From the NCBI RefSeq assembly GCF_019042655.1, contig NZ_JAHPZO010000012.1, positions 1 through 64,000 on the forward strand: a stretch of DNA of 64,000 nucleotides, in the 5' to 3' direction. The DNA comes from Planococcus sp. CP5-4_YE (lineage in GTDB: Bacteria > Bacillota > Bacilli > Bacillales_A > Planococcaceae). Numbering within the stretch: position 1 is the stretch's first letter; each line of letters begins with the position of its first letter. Positions 7,895 to 16,961 of the stretch are shown here, in pieces. The position numbers were made by a program, and so were the translations under genes. The notes beneath the pieces are model-generated. The model did no database searches. It had not been told where the DNA came from and worked only from the letters and a program-made list of their open reading frames with translations.

Positions 7895-9217
7895 ATGACA
7901 AAATTATCATGGTCAAGATTAATGTCTCTCACAGTGTTAAGCTCTGTATTGGCTTTAGCAGCATGTGGCGATGAAGATGCTTCAAACGAAGAGTCAACGA
8001 ATGACTCGGATGCTGCAACAGAGGAAAGTACCGATGAGGGTACTACAACAGAAGAAGGTGCAGACGAAGGCGCTAATGAAAGTGCAGAAACTGAGCCAAA
8101 AGTTACTGAGTTTGAACCAGCATTTCCAGAACAAACTAGAGCACCTGCATTAGAGACTGAAACAGAACTTAATGAGGAAGTTGTTGTTGATGGTCTTGGC
8201 GTGACTTGGGGTATGGTAGAGTTTGAACCAAACCGCTTACTTGTGACGCAAAGAGATGCAGCAGAACTTCTTATTGTAAACCTTGAAGAGGGCTCTGTTT
8301 CAGAACCAATTGAAGGTACACCGGAAGTAAATAACTCAGGTCAAGGCGGTTTGCTTGATGTAGCCGTTGCACCTGATTTTGATGAATCAAGATCAGTATT
8401 CATGACGTTTTCTCAGGATATTGAAGGCGGCACTGTCACTGCTGTAGGTAAAGGTGTTTTATCAGAAGATGAAACTTCACTCGAAGATTTTGAAGTCATC
8501 TTCCAGGCAACACCAGCATATGATGGCGACTTACACTATGGCGGCCGTATTATCTTCGATGAGGAAGGCAACCTATTCCTAACAACTGGTGAGCGTTCAG
8601 ACGATCCAATTCGTGAACGTGCACAAGACTTGGATGCTTACTTAGGTAAAGTCATTCACATTACACAGGACGGGGAACCAGTAGATTCAAATCCATTTGT
8701 CGAAGATGAAGACGCACTGGATGGGATATATAGCTATGGCCACCGTAATATTCAAGGCATAGACTACAACCCTGAAACAGGAGACTTATGGATCGTGGAA
8801 TTCGGTCCACAAGCTGGCGACGAACTGAATATCATCGAACCAGCGAATAACTATGGATGGCCTATTGTTTCTTATGGTATCGAGTATACGGGTGAATTAA
8901 TCAATGATGGGATCTCAGAACACGAGGCGCAAGGCTTTGTTGAACCAAGATATTATTGGGATCCAACAAGTGCGCCAAGTGGTATGTCATTCTATGATAA
9001 TGACGCAATTCCTGAATGGGAAAACAACTTGTTCATCGGTGGTTTAGCGCCGAACTATATTGTACGTGTCGTTATTGAAGATGACATCGTTGTGGGAGAA
9101 GAACGACTATTAACGGATGAAGCGCAACGTTTCCGTGACATTCTTGTAACTGAAGATGGCGCGCTAATTGCGAGCACTGATGGCGGTCTGATTTACCAGA
9201 TTACTGCAGCAGAATAA
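7895..9217 (+). CDS. PQQ-dependent sugar dehydrogenase-like lipoprotein (GSDH family)
   Basis: The protein has 440 residues. Residues 1-24 are a lipoprotein signal with lipobox LAAC (Cys24). Residues 25-70 form a very acidic Glu/Asp/Thr/Ser linker, then comes a six-bladed propeller of the soluble glucose/sorbosone dehydrogenase family. Diagnostic pieces are GLGVTWGM, LDVAVAPDF, the HYGGRI histidine (proposed catalytic base), GHRNIQGI with its arginine, and EFGPQAGDELN followed by NYGWP. It should be anchored outside the cell and oxidise an aldose or similar sugar with PQQ. Whether the cell makes PQQ is unknown. GGGGAGG precedes the ATG; a strong terminator follows at 9281. Confidence 0.88.
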   Translation: MTKLSWSRLMSLTVLSSVLALAACGDEDASNEESTNDSDAATEESTDEGTTTEEGADEGANESAETEPKVTEFEPAFPEQTRAPALETETELNEEVVVDGLGVTWGMVEFEPNRLLVTQRDAAELLIVNLEEGSVSEPIEGTPEVNNSGQGGLLDVAVAPDFDESRSVFMTFSQDIEGGTVTAVGKGVLSEDETSLEDFEVIFQATPAYDGDLHYGGRIIFDEEGNLFLTTGERSDDPIRERAQDLDAYLGKVIHITQDGEPVDSNPFVEDEDALDGIYSYGHRNIQGIDYNPETGDLWIVEFGPQAGDELNIIEPANNYGWPIVSYGIEYTGELINDGISEHEAQGFVEPRYYWDPTSAPSGMSFYDNDAIPEWENNLFIGGLAPNYIVRVVIEDDIVVGEERLLTDEAQRFRDILVTEDGALIASTDGGLIYQITAAE

Positions 9218-9280
9218 TTTATTATTCTTTAAAAGCACCTAATCTTAGGTAAAAACTACGACGGTCAATAGTAGTATAGA

Positions 9281-9321
9281 AGCAGGCATTTATGGGAATC
9301 CATGAATGCCTGCTTTTTTTT
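9281..9321 (+). terminator. Intrinsic terminator
   Basis: AGCAGGCATTTATGG pairs with CCATGAATGCCTGCT around a short GAAT loop and is followed by eight T. It ends the sugar dehydrogenase transcript. Confidence 0.9.
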
Positions 9322-9510
9322 GTGCCTGAACAGCTTGAAAGTATAAAGGTGGATGATCGAAACAAAGAGAAAAGGGTTGCATCCATCATTATCTCCCATT
9401 TCTTTCTATGGTATAATTACCCAAATCGATGAAGGTTTATAGACTGCTAAAATACCCTTACATTTTATTTATGCTTTTTAGTCTGTTTTAAGAAGGGAGA
9501 ATGCTTCTTT

Positions 9511-9795
9511 ATGAAATTAACCATCATACTTCTGCGTTTTGTATACCTTCCTATAGCTGGCCTTTTTATACTTCCCGTATCTTATTGGTTCGCAGCTGGC
9601 TTCATCTCTGAATATGGACCGGAAGCACCTGATATTATCTTTCCACTCTGGCTAATCCCCGCTGCTGTGTTCTTGCTCGGCGTCGTCATACAATGTTGGA
9701 GAAAGTATTTTTGGTTAGGGATAGGAATTACTGTGTTTTCGTTTGTTTTGTTCTTTACAGATATTATTCCCTATAGAGCAATTGATTTGTTTTGA
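9511..9795 (+). CDS. Small membrane protein
   Basis: The 94-residue protein has three predicted membrane helices at about residues 5-29, 44-62 and 67-86, with a short acidic loop SEYGPEAPD between the first two. AAGGGAG precedes the ATG at 9511. The family is not recognised. It lies alone between the sugar dehydrogenase terminator and a bidirectional terminator. Confidence 0.65.
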   Translation: MKLTIILLRFVYLPIAGLFILPVSYWFAAGFISEYGPEAPDIIFPLWLIPAAVFLLGVVIQCWRKYFWLGIGITVFSFVLFFTDIIPYRAIDLF

Positions 9796-9835
9796 ATTAA
9801 TGGAACAAGTTTATGAAGAAGAGAAGCGAAAATAA

Positions 9836-9876
9836 ACAAGCCCGGCGCAGTTTATAACTGTGCCGGGCTTGTTTTG
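9836..9876. terminator. Bidirectional intrinsic terminator
   Basis: AAGCCCGGCGCAGTT and AACTGTGCCGGGCTT form a 15-bp stem flanked by A residues on the left and T residues on the right. It can end both the 9511 gene and the convergent ZIP-like gene. Confidence 0.88.
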
Positions 9877-9880
9877 GTAT

Positions 9881-10591
9881 CTACCATTCGAACACAAATT
9901 TCAATGTAATCGTAATCGCAGAGTATATGATGACAGAGATAAGGAAAGTCGGGAAATGCGTATCCTTTTCGCTCGGCAGTTCGTGCTTGAAAACCGTGTA
10001 GATCATCGCGCCGGAAACGAGGGAGAAGACGATCGATTTGAACAGCGGCGTCAGTTCAGTCGTCAAAGCGACGATCCAGCCGGCGACAATTCCGACAGCC
10101 AATATATAGCGGCCGTATTTATTGTATTCCACGGGAAACTTCCGCCACATGTCATGAGCGACCGCCATGAAATGCGGACCGATCGCGACGCAGTAAAACA
10201 AGGCTTGAACAGCCGATACTTCAAATGACAGCACAGAGTAGGAAACTAGCGCGTTATAGAAAGCATAGAACACGATGACCGACCAGAAAGTAGAGGTGTG
10301 GGAAATATAATTTTGCTGGATGACAATTTGAATGCCAACAAACAAGACGACACCGAGAAGGCCGACGAAATAGATTTCAGACTCCATCGTCAACTGCCGG
10401 TACGGTTCTTCGATGGCGGCTTGCTGCTTATGAAGTGTGGGAAGCAGGTAGATAAAAATATACGAAACAGCGAGCCCGCCTGAAAACGAGAACCATTTCA
10501 CTTGCTTGAGTTTATCTCGAGGCACCAGGACGCTGGCGAAGAAATGGATCAAGATGAATACTATGCCGATCAAGAACGGTATCAACAGCAT
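9881..10591 (-). CDS. Polytopic membrane protein, distantly ZIP-like
   Basis: The protein has 236 residues and about seven to eight hydrophobic segments. The fragment SGAMIYTVFKHELPSEKD near residues 192-209 resembles the end of ZIP metal-transporter bundles (SGxMIYVxxxELIPE). GPHFMAVAHDMW near residue 140 adds histidines that could bind metal. The classic HxxGE motif is absent, so metal transport is not established. The ATG is followed by a leader rich in membrane residues (MLLIPFLIGIVFILIHFF). It ends at a shared bidirectional terminator. Confidence 0.6.
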   Translation of the reverse strand: MLLIPFLIGIVFILIHFFASVLVPRDKLKQVKWFSFSGGLAVSYIFIYLLPTLHKQQAAIEEPYRQLTMESEIYFVGLLGVVLFVGIQIVIQQNYISHTSTFWSVIVFYAFYNALVSYSVLSFEVSAVQALFYCVAIGPHFMAVAHDMWRKFPVEYNKYGRYILAVGIVAGWIVALTTELTPLFKSIVFSLVSGAMIYTVFKHELPSEKDTHFPTFLISVIIYSAITITLKFVFEW

Positions 10592-10828
10592 GACCCAAGC
10601 CTCCTGTCAGATGAAATGATCTGGTGAAATGGCGAGATTTTGTTAAGTAAAAAATGTCGTAAATAGTGTGCGATGATTTTCTATATTGTACTGCTTCGAC
10701 TCTAAATAATGAATAACCTTTTAATCTTTAGAAGTGTTGCGTAGTTGAAACTATATTTAACAAGACGATAGGGTTTTTTGGCGAAGAAAGAGAATCTAGT
10801 CCAATGACTAAAATTCCGGAGGTTGAAG

Positions 10829-11275
10829 ATGAAACACAATATGCATTATGAACTTACAAGCATGGCGGATACGCCTTAAACGTATTCTTACGCAGAAGAC
10901 TATTCGTTTTGGATACCGATGATCGAGTATTTCTTTGCGTATGCAGATTCATTTGAAATCCATTGTTGGAAAGAAGAAAGCGCAAAATTCGAAGATATTA
11001 TAAATGAGTTGTCGAGGGTAGAACGTGATGAAGATGGCCAGTTGTTTATTGCAAGTGGGCAATTAAATGAAAAAGCGAAAGAATTCATTCTTTCGCGATC
11101 TCTTGATACCAAAGGCAGGTTGAAGTGGTTCTCCTTATTTTTAGAAAAGCAAGGCGAAGCACTATTTTCGTCTGAACATTATGGAGTGGAATTGATCGGT
11201 TACAAGTTAAACGCAGAACAAATAGCCTTTTTAGAAAAAGTTCTTCCTGGAGATGTTCGTAGGTTTGAGTGGTGA
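10829..11275 (+). pseudogene. Hypothetical gene interrupted by an in-frame TAA
   Basis: GGAGG followed by ATG at 10829 opens a frame of 16 codons (start MKHNMHYELTSMADTP) that ends at TAA 10877-10879. The same frame continues without a break through TYSYAEDYSFWIP to the ATG at 10919 and on to TGA at 11275. The ribosome site belongs to the upstream ATG and none precedes 10919. The natural product would be a 148-residue soluble acidic protein, now cut at codon 17 by one substitution. I do not recognise the family; the size and place fit the immunity-like orphans of this region. Confidence 0.6.
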
Positions 11276-11433
11276 ATTTGATGACGCCTATATCCATAGT
11301 TCTGGTAATTATGTATCAAACTTCTTTACTACAAATTATTTTATTATTAAATCCATCTAATCGATAAGATATTTATATACAGATAATAGACACGGAGATA
11401 TACTAAATTTTAGTATATAAGGGGGTAATTAGA

Positions 11434-11676
11434 TTGAATCGAAGAGGGACTGGAACAATTTTTATCTTGATTGCTGCGATGTTGTATTCTGCAAAATATA
11501 TAAGCGCTGCTATATTTGGAAGCGCCACTACCTCGTGGGACGAAGAGTTATTCGATATATTTTTGTCTTACACAGGAACTTCTTTACATGCCTTGAGTAT
11601 TATTGCACTTATAAGCGGCATAGTATATATCGGATGGGCTGAAATAGGTGAAATAAAAAAAGGAAATTCAAATTAG
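11434..11676 (+). CDS. Small membrane protein
   Basis: The protein of 80 residues starts with TTG at 11434, eight bases after AGGGGG. Helices are predicted at about residues 7-30 and 48-67 (LHALSIIALISGIVYIGWAE), with an acidic loop between them and a lysine-rich tail. I know no family for it. It shares the AT-rich composition of the neighbouring orphan genes. Confidence 0.6.
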   Translation: MNRRGTGTIFILIAAMLYSAKYISAAIFGSATTSWDEELFDIFLSYTGTSLHALSIIALISGIVYIGWAEIGEIKKGNSN

Positions 11677-11805
11677 GATGGAAGGTATAATATTTACAAC
11701 CATTACTGAATAGAGTTCAAAAGTAAAAAAGCATCTTCATTCTATAGTGTCTTTTATCTTGGTTTAACCGAAGGATTGATCAAAACTATTAAAGGAGAAC
11801 CACTT

Positions 11806-12060
11806 ATGATTATTCACTTGTTGAAGTCATTCGCTCTATCGATCGTCTTCTTTTTCACCGCACTTATCTCTTTAATCATTGCTTTCAACGGAGACTCTTT
11901 TGCTATTGTAATATCAAGACCTTATGGAGCTGAATCTTGGGAAACATCGAGCAATTTGATTGATGCCTATACATATATCCCTATGTTCATTGGCGTTTAT
12001 TTTCTTTTGCTTTCTTCGATTACTTTTACTATTTCATACTTAAATCTCCAAAAAAAATGA
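11806..12060 (+). CDS. Small membrane protein
   Basis: The ATG at 11806, behind AAAGGAG, gives 84 residues. The product has an N-terminal helix at about residues 6-25, an exported or cytosolic loop of about 30 residues with GAESWETSS, and a C-terminal helix at about 55-78. The upstream in-frame ATG at 11776 has no ribosome site. The family is not recognised. Confidence 0.6.
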   Translation: MIIHLLKSFALSIVFFFTALISLIIAFNGDSFAIVISRPYGAESWETSSNLIDAYTYIPMFIGVYFLLLSSITFTISYLNLQKK

Positions 12061-12408
12061 ACTACGTTGTAATTACTGGGGAAAGAATTATTTGAAACTC
12101 CCTGATTATCACTAAAAAATTCTTCAATGTTTCAGATTTAACGCAATTGGAGTTATCAAATTGTCTTTTAGATTGATTGTATAAAACAGGGAGGCAGCCA
12201 ATAATATGGCTGTCTCCCTGTTTCTATTTTGTGAAACACACAATAGATTGATAACCTTTTATGGTTATTTCTGGTATTCTATTGATATTAGCTCATCGGT
12301 TTTAAACCTATTTAAAAAGAGAGATACCTAAAAACAAGTTCAGGATCTATTCATTCCTAAGAATTTGAAATTCACATTTTTTGTATGAAATAGGCTAGGA
12401 GGGAGACA
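12061..12408 (+). other. Intergenic stretch with one terminator
   Basis: Apart from the hairpin at 12186-12232, I see no gene or RNA feature in these 348 AT-rich bases. The last part presumably holds the promoter of the small membrane protein at 12409. Confidence 0.5.
12186..12232 (+). terminator. Intrinsic terminator
   Basis: ACAGGGAGGCAGCCA pairs with TGGCTGTCTCCCTGT around ATAATA, followed by a T-rich tail. Confidence 0.88.
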
Positions 12409-12663
12409 ATGGTTTTTCAAATTTATCGGGTGGTTCATATATTGTTCACTGGAGCTGTCACTATCTTTATTTCCACTTTCATCGCATCGGGTGGCATCGC
12501 AGAAAACTATACAGATAATCCTTTTCCAAATCCGCAAGGTCTTTTGCCCATCTTAGTATGGGGAATTGGATGTGTGCTGTCCTTCATCAAAAAGACAATC
12601 ATTGTCGGATTAATCATTAGTCTTTTGCCAACACTTTTTTTTCTAGTGCTTTTCTATATTTAA
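12409..12663 (+). CDS. Small membrane protein
   Basis: The protein has 84 residues. It has an N-terminal helix at about 5-28, a loop with NYTDNPFPNPQG, and two C-terminal helices at about 44-58 and 63-83. AGGAGGGAG precedes the ATG. No family is recognised. It is the last of the orphan small membrane genes and converges on oligoendopeptidase F. Confidence 0.6.
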   Translation: MVFQIYRVVHILFTGAVTIFISTFIASGGIAENYTDNPFPNPQGLLPILVWGIGCVLSFIKKTIIVGLIISLLPTLFFLVLFYI

Positions 12664-12715
12664 AATACGTTTTAATCATGATCTTGATGTGGAGTGATTC
12701 CCTTTATCGTTTTAC

Positions 12716-14503
12716 TCATGCCAATCCGCTAAGCCGAATAAATTCCTCAGCATCTTTCACACATAGCGCCATGCCTTTTTCCCAGAATTCTTTCCGGGTA
12801 ATATCTTCGCCTAGATGCTTCATCGCCAGCTCTTCTACGGTAAGTTTTCCAGTATCGCGGAGCAGTGCCAAGTATTGCTGCTCGAAGCCCGAGCCATGTT
12901 CCAGCGCCTTAGCGTAGACACTGATGGAAAACAGATAGCCGAATGTATAAGGGAAATTATAGAAGGGCGAACTGGTTATGTAGAAATGCGGCGTGGAGAT
13001 CCAGTAATGCAGCGGCAGGTCATCCATCGAACCGGCATAGCCTTCATCCAGTGAAGATTTCATCAGTTGGTTCAATTGCTCTGCACTAAGCATGCCTTCC
13101 TTGCGCTTTTCATAAAGTTTTTCTTCAAAAAGGAATCTCCCGTGCAGGTTCATGAAGTTCATGACGCTGCGCTTTATTTTTTCATCCAACAGCATGAGTT
13201 TTTCTGCCTTCGTATCCGCTTTTTTAATGGCTGCATCCAACACGATCATCTCACAAAACGTGGACGCTGATTCCGCGGTCGTCATGCCGTATTTTCGGTT
13301 GAGCGGCTCAACTTCTTTCATCGCATGGTTATGGAAGGCATGCCCCAGTTCGTGCGTAAGAGTCAACAAGCTGGTCATCGATCCGTCGAATGTCAAAAAC
13401 ACCCTGGATTCACCAGTGGCAGGAAAGCCTGCGCAAAACGCGACAGAGCCTTTACCAGAAGAGTTGGCGGATTCAATCCAGCCTTCTTCAAAAGCGGTAC
13501 GTGCAAATTGTTCCAGTTCCGGACCGAATTGACGGAATTGCTCCATGAGAAATTCGGCCGCTTGCGAATAATCCATGGAGGCTTTCTCCTGGTCAAAAGG
13601 CGCCCAGAAATCATGGAAAGACATTTTATTTCCGCCGGCTTTGTGTGTTAAATATGAGGCAAAGCTGTGCTTGTTTTCACTGACGACTTGCCACATAGCC
13701 TCCAAGGTTTCTTTTTGTATCCGGCTGTCTTGTAATGGCTTGTCGAGTCCATTCGGGATTCCTCTGTTTTTATCTACTTGCAGCCGGAACCCTGTGAGGT
13801 GATTGAGGATGCGGGCCATGGTATCCTGCTGCGTTTGCCACATGTTTTCTAAGGCTTGTGCTGCATGATGGCGAAGCTTTTTATCCGGGTGGGAGCGCAA
13901 GTTCGTCGCTTGGGCGATTGAATATTCTTTTCTCGTTCCGTTAATTTCGATGGCGACGGTCAAATTATTGAGGGTAGATCGGTAGAGATCGCCCCAGGCA
14001 TGATATCCATCGACCATCAAATCAGACAGGAGATGTTCCGATTCTACAGACAATGGTGAATTGGCTTGCTCGCGCCATTCATTTAAGATGAACTGATAAT
14101 CTTTTAGTTGCTCCAAGTCCATTAAGGCATTCCACTGGGGTTTGTCGATTCCTGACAGCAGCTGCTGGAAACGCGTCAGGATTGCATTGTATTCTGTTTG
14201 AAGCGAGGCCGTTTTTCCGCGCAATATCAATGCTTGCTGGTTTTTCGGGCTTTCTGCCAGCAGGCACGTGACAAACGAGCTCATCTGCGAAAGCGATAGC
14301 TGGACGACTCCAAAACCATTTAAGTTTTCCACCAACATTTTCTCGATGGAAAAACTTTTCGAATTGATGGAATCAATCAGTTCAGACAGCTCTTGAATCT
14401 GGCTTTTTGTCTGCTCCATTAATTGAAAAAATTCAGGCGAGGTGCTCTTGCCATTAAATAAAGCTTCCAAGTTCCAATGCTCGGGGTAAGTTGTGGTGTT
14501 CAT
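12716..14503 (-). CDS. pepF: Oligoendopeptidase F family zinc peptidase (M3)
   Basis: The protein has 595 residues, the usual length. The HExxH zinc site HELGHAFHNHAM is near residues 387-398, and the third ligand glutamate is in the TTAESASTFCEMIVLD segment about 25 residues later. The helical N-terminal domain and the C-terminal region with SSPFYNFPYTFGYLF are those of the M3B group. It should cut short peptides inside the cell. The gene is monocistronic and divergent from the GNAT gene. There is no clear terminator in the short gap to 12663. Confidence 0.93.
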   Translation of the reverse strand: MNTTTYPEHWNLEALFNGKSTSPEFFQLMEQTKSQIQELSELIDSINSKSFSIEKMLVENLNGFGVVQLSLSQMSSFVTCLLAESPKNQQALILRGKTASLQTEYNAILTRFQQLLSGIDKPQWNALMDLEQLKDYQFILNEWREQANSPLSVESEHLLSDLMVDGYHAWGDLYRSTLNNLTVAIEINGTRKEYSIAQATNLRSHPDKKLRHHAAQALENMWQTQQDTMARILNHLTGFRLQVDKNRGIPNGLDKPLQDSRIQKETLEAMWQVVSENKHSFASYLTHKAGGNKMSFHDFWAPFDQEKASMDYSQAAEFLMEQFRQFGPELEQFARTAFEEGWIESANSSGKGSVAFCAGFPATGESRVFLTFDGSMTSLLTLTHELGHAFHNHAMKEVEPLNRKYGMTTAESASTFCEMIVLDAAIKKADTKAEKLMLLDEKIKRSVMNFMNLHGRFLFEEKLYEKRKEGMLSAEQLNQLMKSSLDEGYAGSMDDLPLHYWISTPHFYITSSPFYNFPYTFGYLFSISVYAKALEHGSGFEQQYLALLRDTGKLTVEELAMKHLGEDITRKEFWEKGMALCVKDAEEFIRLSGLA

Positions 14504-14656
14504 TGAGTTACTCCTTTCAGCTTTTCGAATAGAAACATGTGTTCTATGTTAGTTTACAGCAACCGGTGAAAGAAGTCGAAATGATTTGAAGATTTTGTGC
14601 TGCAGCGGCATTCATTTAAAATGAGTGAAGTTAGCATTTTGAATGGGGAGAGAACC

Positions 14657-15193
14657 ATGAAGTTAATCAATGAACGAATTTACTTGAGGCCAGTGGAGGC
14701 AGAAGATGCACAACTGTTCTTGGACCACACCGAAGACGAAGAAATGCGCTATATGACCGGAACGACAGCCAGGTTTTCGCTTGAGCAAATCCAAGACCAT
14801 ATCGAACGGATCCAGCAGGACGACTCGCGCTACGATTTTACGATCTGTTTGAACGCAACGGATCAAATGATCGGCGAGTTGTCGGTGCTGGATATTGATC
14901 TGGTCAACCAGAGTGCAGGTTTCAGGATCACTATGAATGCGATGCCACTGACGAGGAAAGGCTATGGCACAGAAGCGATCGAGCTGGTGCTGAAGTTTGT
15001 CTTCAACGAGCTAAAACTCAACCGCCTGCAATTGGAAGTGTTCAGCCATAACGCACGTGGCATACGCGCTTATGAAAAAAACGGCTTCAGACGAGAAGGC
15101 GTCTTGCGGGAAGCACTCTATTACAATGGGGCATTTTCGGATAAAATCATCATGGCAATGATCCGAAGCGATTATATGACTGCAAAAACATGA
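14657..15193 (+). CDS. GNAT-family N-acetyltransferase (RimJ/RimL type)
   Basis: The ATG at 14657, behind GGGGAGAG, gives 178 residues. The start IYLRPVEAEDAQLFL is typical of RimJ/RimL/SpeG-like acetyltransferases. The acetyl-CoA binding loop is RKGYGTEA near residues 103-110, and the region ending AYEKNGFRREGVLREA completes the fold. The substrate may be a protein N-terminus or a polyamine-like amine and cannot be decided. A longer in-frame opening from 14597 has no ribosome site. The stop codon overlaps a terminator hairpin. Confidence 0.88.
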   Translation: MKLINERIYLRPVEAEDAQLFLDHTEDEEMRYMTGTTARFSLEQIQDHIERIQQDDSRYDFTICLNATDQMIGELSVLDIDLVNQSAGFRITMNAMPLTRKGYGTEAIELVLKFVFNELKLNRLQLEVFSHNARGIRAYEKNGFRREGVLREALYYNGAFSDKIIMAMIRSDYMTAKT

Positions 15194-15219
15194 AAGGCTA
15201 CAGAAGCCTTTCTTTTTTT
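15192..15219 (+). terminator. Intrinsic terminator
   Basis: GAAAGGCT and AGCCTTTC pair around ACAGA and are followed by seven T. The stem overlaps the stop codon of the GNAT gene. Confidence 0.85.
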
Positions 15220-15252
15220 GAGGATAAAAAATACTGTGAAACCTTCTGGTTG

Positions 15253-15312
15253 CATTTTTTCTGTAACGGGTTTATATTATGTGAGGCATCAATTAATGAG
15301 GGGTCAATTAAT
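15253..15312 (+). promoter_or_regulatory. Promoter and repeated motif before the nitroreductase gene
   Basis: A sigma-A-like promoter is visible here: TTGCAT, 17 bases, TATATT. Just downstream TCAATTAAT occurs twice, at 15289 and 15304. The repeats could be a site for the MarR-type protein encoded two genes on; this is inference from position. Confidence 0.4.
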
Positions 15313-15353
15313 ATCTCTCAAAACAATTAGGATAGAAAAAGGAGCAATTTATC

Positions 15354-15998
15354 ATGAACACACTGCAAAACAAAAAAACCAATGATTTCAATGAAATCGT
15401 CAATGGACGCCGTTCCATTAAACAATACGACCCGGATGTGAAAATCAGCCGCGAGGAAATGACCGAGATCCTGGAACAGGCTTCTACGGCGCCATCTTCC
15501 ATCAACATGCAGCCTTGGCGTTTCCTCGTTATCGACAGTGCAGAAGGAAAAGAAAAGCTTGCGCCGCTGGCATCTTTCAACTTGGAAAAAGTGATGAGTG
15601 CATCAGCTGTCATCGCTGTGTTCGGCGACCTCAAAAACATTGAGTACGCAGAAGAAATTTACGGAAAAGCCGTAGAACTCGGTTATATGCCGGAAGAAGT
15701 GAAAGAATTCCAAGTCGGCTACTTCAAACCTTTGTATGAAGGCATGTCCAATGAGCAGATGAAAGACATCGTGCTATTGGACTCAGGACTTGTATCCATG
15801 CAATTGATGCTCGTTGCCCGTGCATTCGGCTACGACACCAACCCGATCGGCGGCTATGACAAAGAGAAGATCGCTGAAACATTCGGCTTGGACCAAGAGC
15901 GTTATGTGCCAGTCATGCTTCTCACGATCGGTAAAGCCGCGAGTGAAGGCTTTCAGTCCTACCGCTTGCCGGTCGAGACGACCACGACCTGGAGCTAA
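15354..15998 (+). CDS. Nitroreductase family protein
   Basis: The protein has 214 residues. GRRSIKQYDPD near residue 20 is the FMN phosphate-binding start of the family. QASTAPSSINMQPWRF supplies further FMN contacts, and the C-terminal GGYDKEKIAETF is typical. It should be an FMN-dependent NAD(P)H oxidoreductase acting on quinones or nitroaromatics. AAAGGAG precedes the ATG. A MarR-type regulator and an ABM monooxygenase follow on the same strand, which suggests a quinone/electrophile response group like the YodB/MhqR systems of B. subtilis. Confidence 0.9.
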   Translation: MNTLQNKKTNDFNEIVNGRRSIKQYDPDVKISREEMTEILEQASTAPSSINMQPWRFLVIDSAEGKEKLAPLASFNLEKVMSASAVIAVFGDLKNIEYAEEIYGKAVELGYMPEEVKEFQVGYFKPLYEGMSNEQMKDIVLLDSGLVSMQLMLVARAFGYDTNPIGGYDKEKIAETFGLDQERYVPVMLLTIGKAASEGFQSYRLPVETTTTWS

Positions 15999-16037
15999 GC
16001 CAGCTGACCTTGAGTATTCGGGATTTATGTATTATAT

Positions 16038-16075
16038 TTGACTGGTCAATGAATAGTGGGCACAGCTATCAATTG
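16038..16075. promoter_or_regulatory. Palindromes upstream of the MarR-type gene
   Basis: TTGACTGGTCAA at 16038-16049 has perfect 5-base arms around TG, and TCAATTGA follows at 16068. Their position just before the regulator gene suits an autoregulatory operator, but no binding data or exact consensus supports this. Confidence 0.35.
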
Positions 16076-16104
16076 ACTTCACCGATCATTTAGGAGGTCT
16101 TTTT

Positions 16105-16533
16105 ATGCCGTGTTCATTTTCAAAGCAGGAACAAGTGCTGCACCAGTTTAAGGGCCTGACCAATCAAATCAGCCCGAAGTTCGAGCGTTGCACAGGCATC
16201 AGTGCGTCGCGCTATGAGTTATTGTCCCAGCTTTATAAAGTTGACGAAATCAACCAGTCGACGCTGCAAAAATTGGTCAATATCGATAGTGCCGCGGTTA
16301 CGCGCCACTTGAAACAGCTTGAAGCGAGCGGCATGGTCACGAAGCGCAGAAATCCAGAAGACAATCGCGTAATCTTTGTCAGCCTAACGGATGAAGGACG
16401 CGAGCGCATCGTCGAATACCGGAAAGAAAATACAGGCTTCGTCAAGCAAATGCTAAGCGACTTCACCACTGACGAAGTCGATGCGCTAAGCGATATGCTC
16501 CAGCGTATGCAAAACAATATCGTTGATTATTAA
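16105..16533 (+). CDS. MarR-family transcriptional regulator
   Basis: The protein has 142 residues. The winged helix runs from SRYELLSQLYKVDEINQSTL through the recognition helix AAVTRHLKQLEASGMVTKR and the wing PEDNRVIFVSLTDEGRE. A cysteine near the N-terminus (the MPCSF start) and CTG near residue 33 could sense thiol stress, as in MhqR/OhrR-like proteins, but this is speculative. AGGAGG lies seven bases before the ATG. It probably represses the neighbouring nitroreductase and monooxygenase genes. Confidence 0.9.
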   Translation: MPCSFSKQEQVLHQFKGLTNQISPKFERCTGISASRYELLSQLYKVDEINQSTLQKLVNIDSAAVTRHLKQLEASGMVTKRRNPEDNRVIFVSLTDEGRERIVEYRKENTGFVKQMLSDFTTDEVDALSDMLQRMQNNIVDY

Positions 16534-16562
16534 AAATACACATTAAAGGATGGCGAAATGAA

Positions 16563-16859
16563 ATGATGATTATACACGCACATTTACAAGTAAAACCTGA
16601 CCAAGAACAAGCATTTTTAGACGAAGGTAAAAAGTTGATCGAAGCGTCGCGTCAAGAACCAGGCAATGTCCAATACGATTTAATGAAATCGGTTGAGCGG
16701 GAAGGCCATTACACGATGATCGAAGTGTGGAAAGATGCGCAGGCGATCGAAGCCCATAACACGAGCGAGCATTTCACGGCTTTCTCCAAAAAAGCGGCTG
16801 GATTCATGAGCGCGCCGATGGAACTCAAAGTCTATAGCGGCGAAGCTGTCCCGATGTAA
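16563..16859 (+). CDS. Antibiotic-biosynthesis monooxygenase (ABM) domain protein, putative quinol monooxygenase
   Basis: The protein of 98 residues has a single ferredoxin-like ABM domain. The diagnostic order is IIHAHLQVKPDQEQAFL, a segment EPGNVQYDLMKS, then YTMIEVWKDAQAIEAHN and SEHFTAF. Homologues such as YgiN act on quinols or protect against reactive electrophiles. The gene follows the MarR gene after 29 bases. Start codons at 16563 and 16566 are adjacent, and AAAGGATGG precedes them. Confidence 0.88.
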   Translation: MMIIHAHLQVKPDQEQAFLDEGKKLIEASRQEPGNVQYDLMKSVEREGHYTMIEVWKDAQAIEAHNTSEHFTAFSKKAAGFMSAPMELKVYSGEAVPM

Positions 16860-16961
16860 GGAACTTTAATTTGTTCAAGCGAGATGCCAGACCGCGCTTG
16901 AACATATCCGTCATCTGTGACAAGATAGTCTTTGAAAGACAAATGCTAATTTCATAAAACA

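Noticed and set aside
9860..10228. A 122-codon plus-strand frame opposite the ZIP-like gene
   Set aside because: It is rich in charged residues from reverse-strand membrane codons, overlaps the terminator and has no ribosome site.
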